A stretch of DNA of 64,000 nucleotides from Alphaproteobacteria bacterium (lineage in GTDB: Bacteria > Pseudomonadota > Alphaproteobacteria > Caedimonadales > UBA9215), in assembly GCA_009993885.1 (NCBI GenBank), contig JAACSN010000001.1, forward strand, positions 1 to 64,000, in the 5' to 3' direction. Shown in pieces: positions 54,871-63,708 of this stretch. Position 1 is the stretch's first letter. Each line of letters begins with the position of its first letter. A model generated the notes under the pieces. It had not been told where the DNA came from. It did not search any database and was given only the letters and a program-made list of their open reading frames with translations. A program made the position numbers and the translations under genes.

Positions 54871-56697
54871 TTATTCAACAGTAACCGATTTTGCAAGGTT
54901 ACGAGGCTGGTCAACATCGGTTCCCTTATGCACAGCGGTATAATAGGCTAATAGCTGCACCGGAACCGTATAAATAAACGGTGCTGTAAAAACAGTTGTA
55001 TCCGGTACCGTCAGACGTGCTAAAGCATCTCCATGGTAGGCTTGTTGTCCTTTTTTATCAGAAATAAAAACGACTTGTCCTTTTCGTGCAGCAGCTTCTT
55101 GAACATTAGAAGCTAATTTTTCAAACAAAGCATCGCTAGGCGCTACAACAATAACGGGCACATTTTCATCCACAAGGGCTATGGGGCCGTGTTTTAATTC
55201 ACCGGCAGCACAACCTTCTGCGTGAATATAGGAAATTTCTTTAAGCTTTAAAGCACCCTCAAGGGCTATGGCATAACTTGTACCGCGACCGATATAGAGA
55301 ATATCCTGCGCTTTAGAGAGATCTTCGGCAATATCTTTGCACGATGCTGCAAGGCCGAGAACTTGTTCAAGGGCGTTGGGGAGGCTTGCCAAATCATGAC
55401 AGTGTTGTTCCAGCTTTTCAGAGGAAACAAGGCCTCTTTCATGAGCCAAATGAAGGGCAAAGGCTGCTAAAACACACAATTGGGTTGAAAAAGCTTTGGT
55501 TGACGCAACACCTATTTCGGGGCCCGCATAAGTCATCAGCGGTGTATGAACAGCCCGCGCCAGAGAACTATTGGGCACATTGATAATACCGAGGGTTTGT
55601 TGCCTTTCGGAAACGGCGTATTCATGGGCGGCCATGGTATCTGCTGTTTCTCCGGATTGTGAGATAAAAAGGGCAACGCCTTCTTTCGGCATAGGAGGTT
55701 GACGGTATCGAAATTCCGAGGCAATGTCCACGTCTACGGAAATGCGGGCAATTTGTTCAATCCAGTACTTCGCCACAAGCCCCGCGTAATAAGACGTGCC
55801 GCACGCCACAATAGTTAATTTTGATATGCTATCGGGATCAAAAGTTAGCTTTGGGAAGGAAAGGCTCTTTTTATCAGCACTAAGATAAGTATTAAGAGTT
55901 TGACGAACAACGTCCGGTTGCTCATAAATTTCCTTAAGCATAAAGTGATCATAGGGCGCTTTAGAAATTGCCTCAAAGCCTGCCGTATACCTTTGCGAAG
56001 GACGTATTGCTTTTTTATGATCCTTATCAAAAATTTCGATATTATCCCGTGTCAGAACCGCTAAGTCACCGTCCTCAAGATAGGTAAGATTTTCTGCAAG
56101 GCCGGCCAAGGCCAGAGCATCAGACCCCAAAAACATCTCGCCCTTTTCTCCATGGCCAATGGCAAGAGGACTGCCTTTGCGCATGCCGTAAAGACGCGTC
56201 GGATCAGCTTTAAACATAATACCCAAAGCATAGGCGCCCTCAAGTTTATCAAGGGTTTTAAAGATGGCCTCCAAATGAGACGTTGATTCTTTTTCAAAAA
56301 AAGTTAACAACTGTGCAATGACTTCGGAATCTGTTTGGGAATAGAAGGAAAAACCTTTTTCAATCAGATCATCACGCAAAACCTTATAATTTTCAATGAT
56401 GCCGTTATGAACAATAGCGACTTCTTCCGTCATATGAGGGTGTGCATTTTCTTCCGTCGGCATCCCGTGGGTCGCCCACCTTGTATGGGCAATACCGATA
56501 ACACCGTCAATTTTCTCTTGGGCAAGTCGCGCATCAAGATTAACGATTTTTCCTTGTGATCGGCAACGCCGGATCTTGTTATCGTTAATGACGGCAATAC
56601 CGGCAGAGTCATAGCCTCTGTATTCAAGGCGTTTTAGACCGTCAACAAGACGTTGTGCAACGGGCTCATGACTTAAAATTCCAACAATACCACACAT
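54871..56697 (-). CDS. glmS: glucosamine-fructose-6-phosphate aminotransferase
   Basis: A 608-residue enzyme making glucosamine-6-phosphate from fructose-6-phosphate and glutamine, the first step to UDP-GlcNAc. N-terminal Cys in MCGIVGILSHEP for glutaminase, then two SIS domains (VACGTSYYAGLVAKYWIEQ and GRGTSYAIALEGALKLKEIS) and the C-terminal tail DQPRNLAKSVTVE. No glmS ribozyme precedes it, as expected in a proteobacterium; instead it lies three bases after glmU. Confidence 0.97.
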   Translation of the reverse strand: MCGIVGILSHEPVAQRLVDGLKRLEYRGYDSAGIAVINDNKIRRCRSQGKIVNLDARLAQEKIDGVIGIAHTRWATHGMPTEENAHPHMTEEVAIVHNGIIENYKVLRDDLIEKGFSFYSQTDSEVIAQLLTFFEKESTSHLEAIFKTLDKLEGAYALGIMFKADPTRLYGMRKGSPLAIGHGEKGEMFLGSDALALAGLAENLTYLEDGDLAVLTRDNIEIFDKDHKKAIRPSQRYTAGFEAISKAPYDHFMLKEIYEQPDVVRQTLNTYLSADKKSLSFPKLTFDPDSISKLTIVACGTSYYAGLVAKYWIEQIARISVDVDIASEFRYRQPPMPKEGVALFISQSGETADTMAAHEYAVSERQQTLGIINVPNSSLARAVHTPLMTYAGPEIGVASTKAFSTQLCVLAAFALHLAHERGLVSSEKLEQHCHDLASLPNALEQVLGLAASCKDIAEDLSKAQDILYIGRGTSYAIALEGALKLKEISYIHAEGCAAGELKHGPIALVDENVPVIVVAPSDALFEKLASNVQEAAARKGQVVFISDKKGQQAYHGDALARLTVPDTTVFTAPFIYTVPVQLLAYYTAVHKGTDVDQPRNLAKSVTVE

Positions 56698-56700
56698 GAT

Positions 56701-58110
56701 TTAAGCAACTCTCTGTTTTTTTAGTTTCGATTTTGTTTCATGAATTTTCTTTGCTTTATCGGCAAAGGCTTTTTGAGGCGCCCGCGCAACGGCAAGCTCA
56801 TCGTCTTCAACGGACTCCGTAATGGTACTGGCAGCACCAATAATAGCATTTTTTCCAATGCTGACAGGAGCAACCAAACAAGAGTTAGAGCCGATAAAGG
56901 CGCCTTCGCCAATTTCCGTCCTATGTTTAAAATACCCGTCATAATTGCACGTAATGGTTCCCGCCCCGATATTGGCTTTCGCACCGACGGTTGCATCTCC
57001 CACATAACTTAAATGGTTGGCTTTAGAGCCGGAGGCAAAGGTTGCGTTTTTAACTTCCACAAAGTTTCCGATACGAGCTTCTTGGCCGATTATGGTGCCG
57101 GGGCGGAGCCGCGCAAAAGGGCCTATAACCGCTTTTTCTTCAATTAAAGCGCCTTCAATGTGAGAAAAAGCTTTAATGAGCGAACCGCTTTTAACGGTAA
57201 CTTGAGGCCCAAAAAAAATATTGGGTTCAAGGGTGACATTGGGTTCAATAACGGTATCATGGGAAAAATAAACGGTTTCCGGCGCAACCATAACGCATCC
57301 AAGATCAAGAAATTCTAAACGACGTCTGTTTTGATAGCGAGCTTCTGCTTGGGCAAGATCCCTTTGTGTGTTTACACCTTCAACTTCCTCAAAAGGGACA
57401 CTTAGAGTTTGAATATCAAATTTATGGGCGCGGGCAGCTTCAATCGCATCGGTTAAGTAGTGTTCCCCGTTGGCTTTTTGAGCCTTTATATCCGGCAATA
57501 CCTTTTTCAAACAGGAAGCCTTAAAAGCCATAACCCCGGAATTACAAAAAGTAATTTCTTTTTCAACGTCAGTTGCATGCTTAAACTCAACAATTTTAAG
57601 AAGCTTACCCGCCTGATCGCACACAAGGCGGCCGTAGGCATTGGGGTCCGGAGGGGTCATTCCCACCACCACAACGCCTGTCACAGCTTCTTGTCGGGAC
57701 GGCATTGACAAGAAATCAATCACGGTTGCAACGGTACTTGATTTTATAAGGGGTGTATCGCCAAAGAGAATAATAACGGTATCCTCTTCTTGTAAAGAGA
57801 GGCCTTCCAAGGCACAGGATACCGCATGCGCCGTTCCCAACTGCTCTGTTTGATAGGCAATGCGGGCACTTTTTTCAAAAGAAGTCACAAACTCGGCAAC
57901 ATCCGTCATGGCCGGCGCCAAGACAACGGTTGTGGCAATAGAGGTCTTGTTTGCAAGAGAAGACGACAACTTTCGGGTCGCCTTTAAAACATGACCAAGC
58001 AACGGAAGTCCTGCAATATTATGCATCACCTTGGGTTTCTTTGAAACCATACGGGTACCGTTTCCGGCAGCCAAAATAATTAAACAGGTTTGAGAGGGTC
58101 TCTTTATCAT
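56701..58110 (-). CDS. glmU: bifunctional GlmU (acetyl- and uridyltransferase)
   Basis: A 469-residue enzyme: N-terminal pyrophosphorylase with LAAGNGTRMVSKKPKVMHNI and the UDP site, C-terminal left-handed beta-helix with hexapeptides and acetyltransferase residues (NFVEVKNATFASGSKANHLS, YVGDATVGAKANIGAGTITC). It makes UDP-N-acetylglucosamine for peptidoglycan and LPS. Operon glmU-glmS, spacing three bases. The C-terminal helix is slightly Lys-rich. Complete. Confidence 0.96.
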   Translation of the reverse strand: MIKRPSQTCLIILAAGNGTRMVSKKPKVMHNIAGLPLLGHVLKATRKLSSSLANKTSIATTVVLAPAMTDVAEFVTSFEKSARIAYQTEQLGTAHAVSCALEGLSLQEEDTVIILFGDTPLIKSSTVATVIDFLSMPSRQEAVTGVVVVGMTPPDPNAYGRLVCDQAGKLLKIVEFKHATDVEKEITFCNSGVMAFKASCLKKVLPDIKAQKANGEHYLTDAIEAARAHKFDIQTLSVPFEEVEGVNTQRDLAQAEARYQNRRRLEFLDLGCVMVAPETVYFSHDTVIEPNVTLEPNIFFGPQVTVKSGSLIKAFSHIEGALIEEKAVIGPFARLRPGTIIGQEARIGNFVEVKNATFASGSKANHLSYVGDATVGAKANIGAGTITCNYDGYFKHRTEIGEGAFIGSNSCLVAPVSIGKNAIIGAASTITESVEDDELAVARAPQKAFADKAKKIHETKSKLKKQRVA

Positions 58111-58200
58111 ATGAACCTTAATCTATTAAATACAAATACTTTTACATAGGCTACGCTCTACTTGCAAGTACGGTAACTATGACAATTTATTACAGGACTT

Positions 58201-59133
58201 TTACCGCCCGACGCTTACAAAAAAATCCGGTATGGGAAGGTTCAAGCGCACGGGAGCCCCCGTTTCCGAAACAAATTCAAGGCTCGTTGCAGCAAGATGC
58301 ATGGTCGTATCTTCATCCAAAGGATGAGCCTCTTTGCCGCCATACTTGCCGTCTCCTAAAATAGGGCAGCCCAGCCCTTCCAGCATATGAACTCTCAACT
58401 GATGGGTACGCCCCGTATGGGGAAACAGCTGAACCAAAGTAATATTGCGATCACGATCGTAAGCAACTTCTCGATATTCCGTTAAAGCCTCTTCGACAGT
58501 CTCAGCCTTACAAGATACTTTTTCTCGTTCGATACCGCGCATTTTTCCAAGGGGGAGGTCAATTTCTCCTGCATGGTGCTTAGGGCGACCGACAATAACG
58601 GCATGATAGACCTTTCTGATCTTACGTTTTTGAAAAGCGCCCGTATAATAACGGGCACTTTCTTGGGTCTTGGCCAAAATCAAAAGCCCTGCCGTATCTT
58701 TGTCCAAGCGATGGGTAATGCGTAACGGCTCTAACTGACCTTCTAATAAATGATCCAGGTATAAATCGACATAATCCGTCAAACCTGTTCCCCCCTGCAC
58801 AGACAGGCCTTGAGGTTTATTAATCACAACGCAAGACGCATCTTCGTAAACAATGTTTTGTTGCAAAAGAGACCGCGTTTTACGATTACCTATAGGCTTT
58901 GAATCCTTTGAAAAGGTCTTTTCAACTTCGGCAAATTGGGGCGGAAAACGAACGGCATCTCCTTTTTGAAGGATATAACTCGTTTTAATACGTTTTTTAT
59001 TCACGCGCACTTGCCCTGTGCGAAGCCACTTTTGAAGCTCGCCGAAGGAGACGCGCGGATAGGCCTTTTTTACCCATCGATCAAAGCGCACACCGCACGC
59101 ATCGGGGCTTTTGATCTCAACCATGATACTCAT
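58201..59133 (-). CDS. large-subunit rRNA pseudouridine synthase, RluC/D type
   Basis: A 310-residue enzyme with an N-terminal S4-like domain (VRFDRWVKKAYPRVSFGELQ) and the RluA-family catalytic domain: RITHRLDKDTAGLLILAKT with the catalytic Asp, then GRTHQLRVHMLEGLGCPILGD. It converts uridines of 23S rRNA to pseudouridine; the S4 domain points to RluC or RluD rather than RluA. ATGs at 59133 and 59124 are both possible. It follows hslU by 17 bp. Confidence 0.9.
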   Translation of the reverse strand: MSIMVEIKSPDACGVRFDRWVKKAYPRVSFGELQKWLRTGQVRVNKKRIKTSYILQKGDAVRFPPQFAEVEKTFSKDSKPIGNRKTRSLLQQNIVYEDASCVVINKPQGLSVQGGTGLTDYVDLYLDHLLEGQLEPLRITHRLDKDTAGLLILAKTQESARYYTGAFQKRKIRKVYHAVIVGRPKHHAGEIDLPLGKMRGIEREKVSCKAETVEEALTEYREVAYDRDRNITLVQLFPHTGRTHQLRVHMLEGLGCPILGDGKYGGKEAHPLDEDTTMHLAATSLEFVSETGAPVRLNLPIPDFFVSVGR

Positions 59134-59150
59134 ATACTGTTACTCTAATT

Positions 59151-60467
59151 TTATAAAATGAATTTGGAAACGTCGACCTGTTTCGCCAGCTCACCGACTC
59201 GCTTGTCCACATCCTTAGCAGAAATCGTAATGGTTTCGCCACCTTTTTCGCTCGCCTCAAAACTAATATCTTCCAAAAGCCGCTCCAAAACCGTATGAAG
59301 ACGGCGTGCGCCGATGTTTTCGACATTCTCATTGATCTCGGCAGCAAGGGTCGCCAAAGCCGTGATACTGTCCTTTGTAAACTTAAGAGTCACATTTTCT
59401 GTTGCGATCAGAGCTTCATATTGTTTGATAAGGCTGGCTTCCGGCTCAACCAGAATGCGCGCAAAATCCTCCTTAGACAAGGATTGCATTTCAACACGAA
59501 TAGGCAAACGCCCTTGCAGTTCCGGTAAAAGATCAGAGGGCTTTGAGACATGAAAAGCCCCTGACGCAATGAATAAAATATGATCCGTCTTAATGGGGCC
59601 GTGTTTTGTTGAAACCGTTGTTCCTTCAATAAGGGGAAGCAAGTCACGCTGCACCCCTTCCCGACTCACATCTCCGCCACGGAGCTCTGAGCGCCCGCAT
59701 ATTTTATCGATTTCATCCAAGAAAACAATGCCGTTTTGCTCAACGGACTTAAGAGCTTCGGAAAGGGTTTTTTCTTGGTCAATGAGTTTTTCGGCTTCTT
59801 CATGTGTCAACACTTTCAAAGCTTCGGAAACCTCAAGTTTACGATCTTTCATAGGCACACTACCGAAGCTTTTACCCAAAAGATCACCAAGGTTTAACAT
59901 CCCCATTTGAGCTCCGGGCATCCCCGGAATATCCATTGTCGGCATTTGCCCTGCAGAATGATCCGGCACTTTTATCTCGATTTCTCGGCTGTCAAGACTG
60001 CCTTCCCGCAACATTTTACGAAATTTTTGACGGGTTTCCTCAGAGGCCCCCTCTCCCACAAGCACATCAATAACCTGTTCTTCCGCAGCCTGTTCTGCCG
60101 CCTTTCTAACGGTATGGCGTTGAGCTTCTTTGGCATTTAAAATTGCCATATCCACAAGATCACGGATAATCTGCTCAACATCGCGCCCCACATAGCCTAC
60201 TTCTGTGAATTTTGTCGCCTCAACCTTAACAAAAGGAGCATTGGCCAATTTTGCCAAACGCCTTGCAATTTCTGTTTTACCGACACCTGTCGGGCCAATC
60301 ATCAAAATGTTTTTAGGAAGAATCTCATCCCGCAAACTTTTATCAACCTGTTGACGACGCCAACGGTTTCGAAGGGCAATAGCAACGGCTTTCTTAGCGT
60401 CTTTTTGACCAACGATATTACGATCTAATTCGGCAACGATCTCTCTGGGTGTTAATGCGTGTATCAT
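59151..60467 (-). CDS. hslU: HslU, ATPase subunit of the HslUV protease
   Basis: A 438-residue AAA+ unfoldase, hexameric, feeding HslV. Start [20 protein letters not shown], Walker [21 protein letters not shown], Walker [12 protein letters not shown], sensor 2 in [18 protein letters not shown], and the C-terminal tail VSKFIL, which docks into HslV. The start overlaps the stop of hslV by one base (TAATG). Intact and of usual size. Confidence 0.97.
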   Translation of the reverse strand: MIHALTPREIVAELDRNIVGQKDAKKAVAIALRNRWRRQQVDKSLRDEILPKNILMIGPTGVGKTEIARRLAKLANAPFVKVEATKFTEVGYVGRDVEQIIRDLVDMAILNAKEAQRHTVRKAAEQAAEEQVIDVLVGEGASEETRQKFRKMLREGSLDSREIEIKVPDHSAGQMPTMDIPGMPGAQMGMLNLGDLLGKSFGSVPMKDRKLEVSEALKVLTHEEAEKLIDQEKTLSEALKSVEQNGIVFLDEIDKICGRSELRGGDVSREGVQRDLLPLIEGTTVSTKHGPIKTDHILFIASGAFHVSKPSDLLPELQGRLPIRVEMQSLSKEDFARILVEPEASLIKQYEALIATENVTLKFTKDSITALATLAAEINENVENIGARRLHTVLERLLEDISFEASEKGGETITISAKDVDKRVGELAKQVDVSKFIL

Positions 60468-61018
60468 TAGTCAATACTCTCAATAATAATATTTGAATTG
60501 GTATAAATGCATAAGCCGGCGGCGACTTCCATCGACTTTTTTGCTATTTTTTCAGGCGTCATTCCCTTAATATCAATAAGGGCTCGGGCAGCCGATAGGG
60601 CATAAGCTCCGCCTGATCCGATCCCGATCAAGCCGTCTTCAGGCTCTAACACATCCCCTGTTCCGGTGAGAATCAAGGAGACGTTTTTATCGGCCACAGC
60701 CATCATAGCTTCAAGGCGACGCAAATACTTATCGGTTCGCCAGTCTTTGGCCAACTCGACACAGGCTCGGGTCAATTGTTTCGGATATTGCTCAAGCTTA
60801 CTTTCAAGGCGCTCGAAAAGAGCAAAAGCATCGGCAGTCGCCCCTGCAAAACCAACAATTACATTTCCGTCACCCAGACGGCGCACTTTTTTGGCATTTG
60901 ATTTTAACGTAATACTGCCCAAGGTCACTTGACCGTCACCGGCAATCACGACCTTATCTCCCAATCGAACAGAGAGAATGGTCGTACCGCGCCAATTTTT
61001 TTCTGTAATTGCTTGCAT
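60467..61018 (-). CDS. hslV: HslV, threonine peptidase of HslUV
   Basis: A 183-residue proteasome-like peptidase. The N-terminus [18 protein letters not shown] must lose a short propeptide to expose the active Thr at residue 12 or 13, which is longer than in E. coli (one residue) but usual in alphaproteobacteria. GDGQVTLG and [14 protein letters not shown] are family motifs. First gene of the unit hslV-hslU; a near-consensus promoter lies 41 bases upstream. Confidence 0.96.
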   Translation of the reverse strand: MQAITEKNWRGTTILSVRLGDKVVIAGDGQVTLGSITLKSNAKKVRRLGDGNVIVGFAGATADAFALFERLESKLEQYPKQLTRACVELAKDWRTDKYLRRLEAMMAVADKNVSLILTGTGDVLEPEDGLIGIGSGGAYALSAARALIDIKGMTPEKIAKKSMEVAAGLCIYTNSNIIIESID

Positions 61019-61058
61019 GCTATTCCCTTATAACTGAAAAAGTGTACTATATTGAGTG

Positions 61059-61087
61059 TTTATAGCACTTTCTCTCTTTAATTTCAA
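61059..61087 (-). promoter_or_regulatory. sigma70-type promoter of hslVU
   Basis: On the minus strand TTGAAA (61087-61082) and TATAAA (61064-61059) are 17 nt apart, each one mismatch from consensus, 41 nt before the hslV ATG. CTTTGAAA partly resembles a sigma32 -35, but no sigma32 -10 follows, so heat control is not shown. Confidence 0.55.
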
Positions 61088-61105
61088 AGTAAGGATTTTC
61101 AAAGA

Positions 61106-61477
61106 ATGGCTTATGACCCTAATAATATTTTTGCAAAGATTCTAAAAGGTGATATTCCTTGTCAAAAAATTTATCAAGACAAGTACGCCTTAGCTTTCTA
61201 TGACGTTAATCCGCAGGCAGCTCTCCATGCCCTGATCATTCCAACGGGCCCTTATATATCCGGTGATGATTTCCATGAAAAGGCAAGTGATGCCGAGCTC
61301 GTCGGGTATTACCGAGCCCTTAATAAAGTTCTTGAAGTGCTTAACCTTAAAGAAAATGACGGTTATCGTTTGTTATCCAATAGCGGAAAAAACGCCGGAC
61401 AAGAGGTTCCCCACTTTCATACCCACATTTTTGGAAAGCAACGCCTTGGTCCTATGCTTTCTACGGTTAAAAAATGA
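61106..61477 (+). CDS. HIT-family nucleotide-binding protein HinT
   Basis: A 123-residue HIT protein with the histidine triad VPHFHTHIFG and the N-terminal NIFAKILKGDIPCQKIYQD, typical of the HinT/PKCI branch. It hydrolyses AMP-lysine and other adenylated amines. ATGA overlap with the next gene couples its translation with the HPr kinase-like gene. Divergent from hslV. Confidence 0.92.
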   Translation: MAYDPNNIFAKILKGDIPCQKIYQDKYALAFYDVNPQAALHALIIPTGPYISGDDFHEKASDAELVGYYRALNKVLEVLNLKENDGYRLLSNSGKNAGQEVPHFHTHIFGKQRLGPMLSTVKK

Positions 61478-61878
61478 ACTGTCACGGCACAAGTCTTGTG
61501 ATTAATAAGCAAGGACTTTTATTGCGCGGCAAACCCGGCTCCGGCAAATCGGACTTAGCCTTACGACTGATACATCAAGGGGCAACCCTCATCGCCGATG
61601 ATCAAACAGAAGTCATTGCAAAAGATAAAACGTTAATCGCTACCTGCCCCAAACCCCTTGAAGGCAAACTCGAAGTGCGCGGTATCGGTATCCTTGACGT
61701 CCCTTTTGTCAAAAAACACCCCCTCCATATCCTCATAGATCTTGTGAATTGGCAAAATATCGAGAGACTCCCCGAAAAAAAAACAGAACAACTTGAAGGG
61801 GTTACTTGCTCTTTTTATGAACTGGATCCCTTTGAATTGTCCGTTTTAGATAAAATTAAAAAAATAATTTCACTTTAG
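61474..61878 (+). CDS. short HPr kinase/phosphorylase-like protein
   Basis: A 134-residue protein corresponding only to the C-terminal kinase domain of HprK. P-loop GKPGSGKSDLALRLI (residues about 19-33), then ADDQTEV and the HprK signature LEVRGIGILDVPFV. Alphaproteobacteria carry this short form, which senses carbon and nitrogen state by phosphorylating HPr of the nitrogen PTS. No PTS gene is in the window. Its ATG overlaps the hinT stop by four bases. Confidence 0.85.
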   Translation: MNCHGTSLVINKQGLLLRGKPGSGKSDLALRLIHQGATLIADDQTEVIAKDKTLIATCPKPLEGKLEVRGIGILDVPFVKKHPLHILIDLVNWQNIERLPEKKTEQLEGVTCSFYELDPFELSVLDKIKKIISL

Positions 61879-61899
61879 ACATTTTTTTCATTCCTATTA

Positions 61900-61919
61900 A
61901 TCTTTTATTAATAAAAGAT
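61900..61919. repeat. 20-bp perfect palindrome before the secreted Cys protein gene
   Basis: ATCTTTTATT followed by its exact complement AATAAAAGAT without loop, then a second inverted repeat GATATT/AATATC at 61921-61937. It lies 37 nt before the ATG at 61957. It can act as an hprK terminator or as a regulator site; its symmetry is perfect, but in AT-rich DNA. Confidence 0.35.
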
Positions 61920-61956
61920 CGATATTATTTAAATATCAACAAAAAGGAATTACAAA

Positions 61957-62442
61957 ATGAAAATCTCTAATTTGTGTAAAGTCAGTGCTTTAGCCGTCAG
62001 TCTTGCCGTTATGGGAGCACCTTCAAGCGCAAACGCTATAAGCGTCAGCGATATGGTTAATAAAGTTGTAGCCTATATCGCTAAAAAAGGCGCAAGCAAA
62101 ATGTGTATCAAAGGCAACATCTTTAACGGTGTAGTTTCCATACGCTCCTTTGAAGGAAATCTGTGCAATGCATCTGCAGGAACAGCAGGTCTTGCTCTTG
62201 CAACCTGCCTTGAAGCGAATACTGAAAAGTTTAACGAGTCAGGCTGCTTTAAAAAAGCCGTAAAAAAATTAGGTCTCAGCGGCACTGAAGGTACGGCAGC
62301 AATTTTAGCCGCAGCGAAAACTGCCATGGAGGCAGAAATTACAAAGGTAGGCTCTAACGTCGCACAAATGGCTTGTGCAAAAGCAAGTACCCTACCGGAT
62401 GGTACGGCCAAAACTATTGCTCTGTCAAAATGCCCCGTTTAA
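61957..62442 (+). CDS. secreted cysteine-containing protein, unknown function
   Basis: A 161-residue product with a clear signal peptide (MKISNLCKVSALAVSLAVMG...ANA, cleavage near residue 27). The mature part has six Cys (in KMCIKG, NLCNAS, ATCLEA, SGCFKK, QMACAK, SKCPV), suggesting disulfide bonds, and Ala-rich helices. AAGGA lies eight bases before the ATG. A strong terminator follows, so it ends a transcription unit. No family recognised. Confidence 0.7.
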   Translation: MKISNLCKVSALAVSLAVMGAPSSANAISVSDMVNKVVAYIAKKGASKMCIKGNIFNGVVSIRSFEGNLCNASAGTAGLALATCLEANTEKFNESGCFKKAVKKLGLSGTEGTAAILAAAKTAMEAEITKVGSNVAQMACAKASTLPDGTAKTIALSKCPV

Positions 62443-62466
62443 ATAGTAAATAAATTAAATAAGTCT

Positions 62467-62494
62467 AAAACCCTCATTTTTTGAGGGTTTTTTT
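62467..62494 (+). terminator. strong terminator of the secreted Cys protein gene
   Basis: AAAACCCTCA pairs with TGAGGGTTTT around a T5 loop and is followed by further T's, 25 nt after the stop. This is a textbook Rho-independent terminator. Confidence 0.88.
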
Positions 62495-62564
62495 ATTTTC
62501 TTGCTTTTTTTTCTTAGAACGGTCATCTTTTATAACGGTTACAACGGCATGAACAGGAAAAATC

Positions 62565-63437
62565 ATGGCCCCCTCTTTTACAAAAACCTTTTTCGCACTC
62601 TTTTTACTTTTCTTTACATTTTCTCCCCTTAAAAGCAACGCCCAATCGACAAATGCATATACCTCTCAAAAAAAGCCTTATTCTTCTGCCTCTTTAGAAA
62701 CGCACTTTCAACACCCTTTTTGTTTTAAAACAAACAATAAAGACGAAAATGCAGCGCAAAAATACACAAAAGTCATTCAGCTTTATAAGGCAACTTTCAA
62801 AGCCCCTAAAGATCCCGAAAGCGTTTGGGATCCGATCTATCTTCAAAAAAATCCTCATATTTTTGAAGCTATTCAAGAATTTGAAACGGGTCGCAGAGCG
62901 CAAACCTTAAAACAGGTTAACTTAGAAGGGAAAACAGCCCAAGAAATCCACACAGAACTTTTGAAGCTTGGTTTTTTTCAGACAAAACTTCCCCTTAGAG
63001 CCTCTTTTAAAAAACAAACCTATTGGCTGACAAACGGAAAAACTACAAAAGACCCTGACCATAAAAATCTTGTCTACACTCATTTTTACACCCACGCCGA
63101 CGGAAGTCTTGTCCGCATCAAGGCCGCAGGCATACCGGATTTTAGGGGAAAGCATCCAAGACGAAGCCCCCATGCTATTAAGGCCGTTCTGCTTAATACG
63201 GATCCGAACCTCTGCCAAAGGAAAAACTGTAACTATGACACAAGTTATCAAAACGAAGCGTTTAAAGTCACCAATGAAAACCGGCCTGTTCCAAAGGCAC
63301 CCAGTGCCAAATGCGGCTTAAAGCTTCCCCCAAACACAGGAAGTTCCCTAGATGAACAAAAAGCAGATGTTATTAAAAATGCCGTCATGAACTTTGCCCA
63401 TACCAACCTTAAAACAACTTGTCCTCCTCCGCAGTAA
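62565..63437 (+). CDS. secreted protein with HxxxHxDG-type domain, unknown function
   Basis: A 290-residue product with a signal peptide (MAPSFTKTFFALFLLFFTFS...NAQS, cleavage near residue 27). Residues about 170-248 read YTHFYTHADGSLVRIKAAGI, then SPHAIKAVLL, NEAFKVTNENRPVPKAPS. I have seen such a His- and Lys-rich layout in C-terminal modules of bacterial toxins, but cannot name a family, and I did not search. AGGA precedes the ATG. It is the last gene before oriC. Confidence 0.65.
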   Translation: MAPSFTKTFFALFLLFFTFSPLKSNAQSTNAYTSQKKPYSSASLETHFQHPFCFKTNNKDENAAQKYTKVIQLYKATFKAPKDPESVWDPIYLQKNPHIFEAIQEFETGRRAQTLKQVNLEGKTAQEIHTELLKLGFFQTKLPLRASFKKQTYWLTNGKTTKDPDHKNLVYTHFYTHADGSLVRIKAAGIPDFRGKHPRRSPHAIKAVLLNTDPNLCQRKNCNYDTSYQNEAFKVTNENRPVPKAPSAKCGLKLPPNTGSSLDEQKADVIKNAVMNFAHTNLKTTCPPPQ

Positions 63438-63498
63438 AGGATAAAAGCTCTTTTAAATACCTCCGCTCATAAAGGTGCGGATAAAAGAAGGATAAGTC

Positions 63499-63708
63499 TG
63501 TGGATAACCCGAAAGGTCTTTTTATTCCCATTTCATGCTAAAATTATACAAGACTTATTCACAGGATTACATCTTGTGAACAACCTGTGAATAAAAAGTA
63601 AAGCTCTTTGCAAAATAAACCGTTCGGGCTGTGGATAAAGATTTGCACATCTCCCTGAAAACACTTATCCTTAAGACAACAATAACAACAATATAATATA
63701 TATTAATA
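63499..63708. other. probable chromosomal replication origin oriC
   Basis: Four perfect DnaA boxes (TTWTNCACA) stand within 140 bp: 63499-63507 (minus), 63555-63563 (plus), 63586-63594 (minus), 63630-63638 (minus), with one-mismatch boxes at 63575-63583 and 63641-63649. An AT-only tract (63679-63708) suited to unwinding lies before the hemE ATG. In Caulobacter and Rickettsia oriC lies beside hemE, which starts right here. No gene fills the 271 bp. No CtrA site was clear. Confidence 0.85.

Noticed and set aside
61019-61105. Heat-shock (sigma32) promoter for hslVU
   Set aside because: A sigma70 pair with 17-nt spacing fits better; no CCCAT-type -10 was found.
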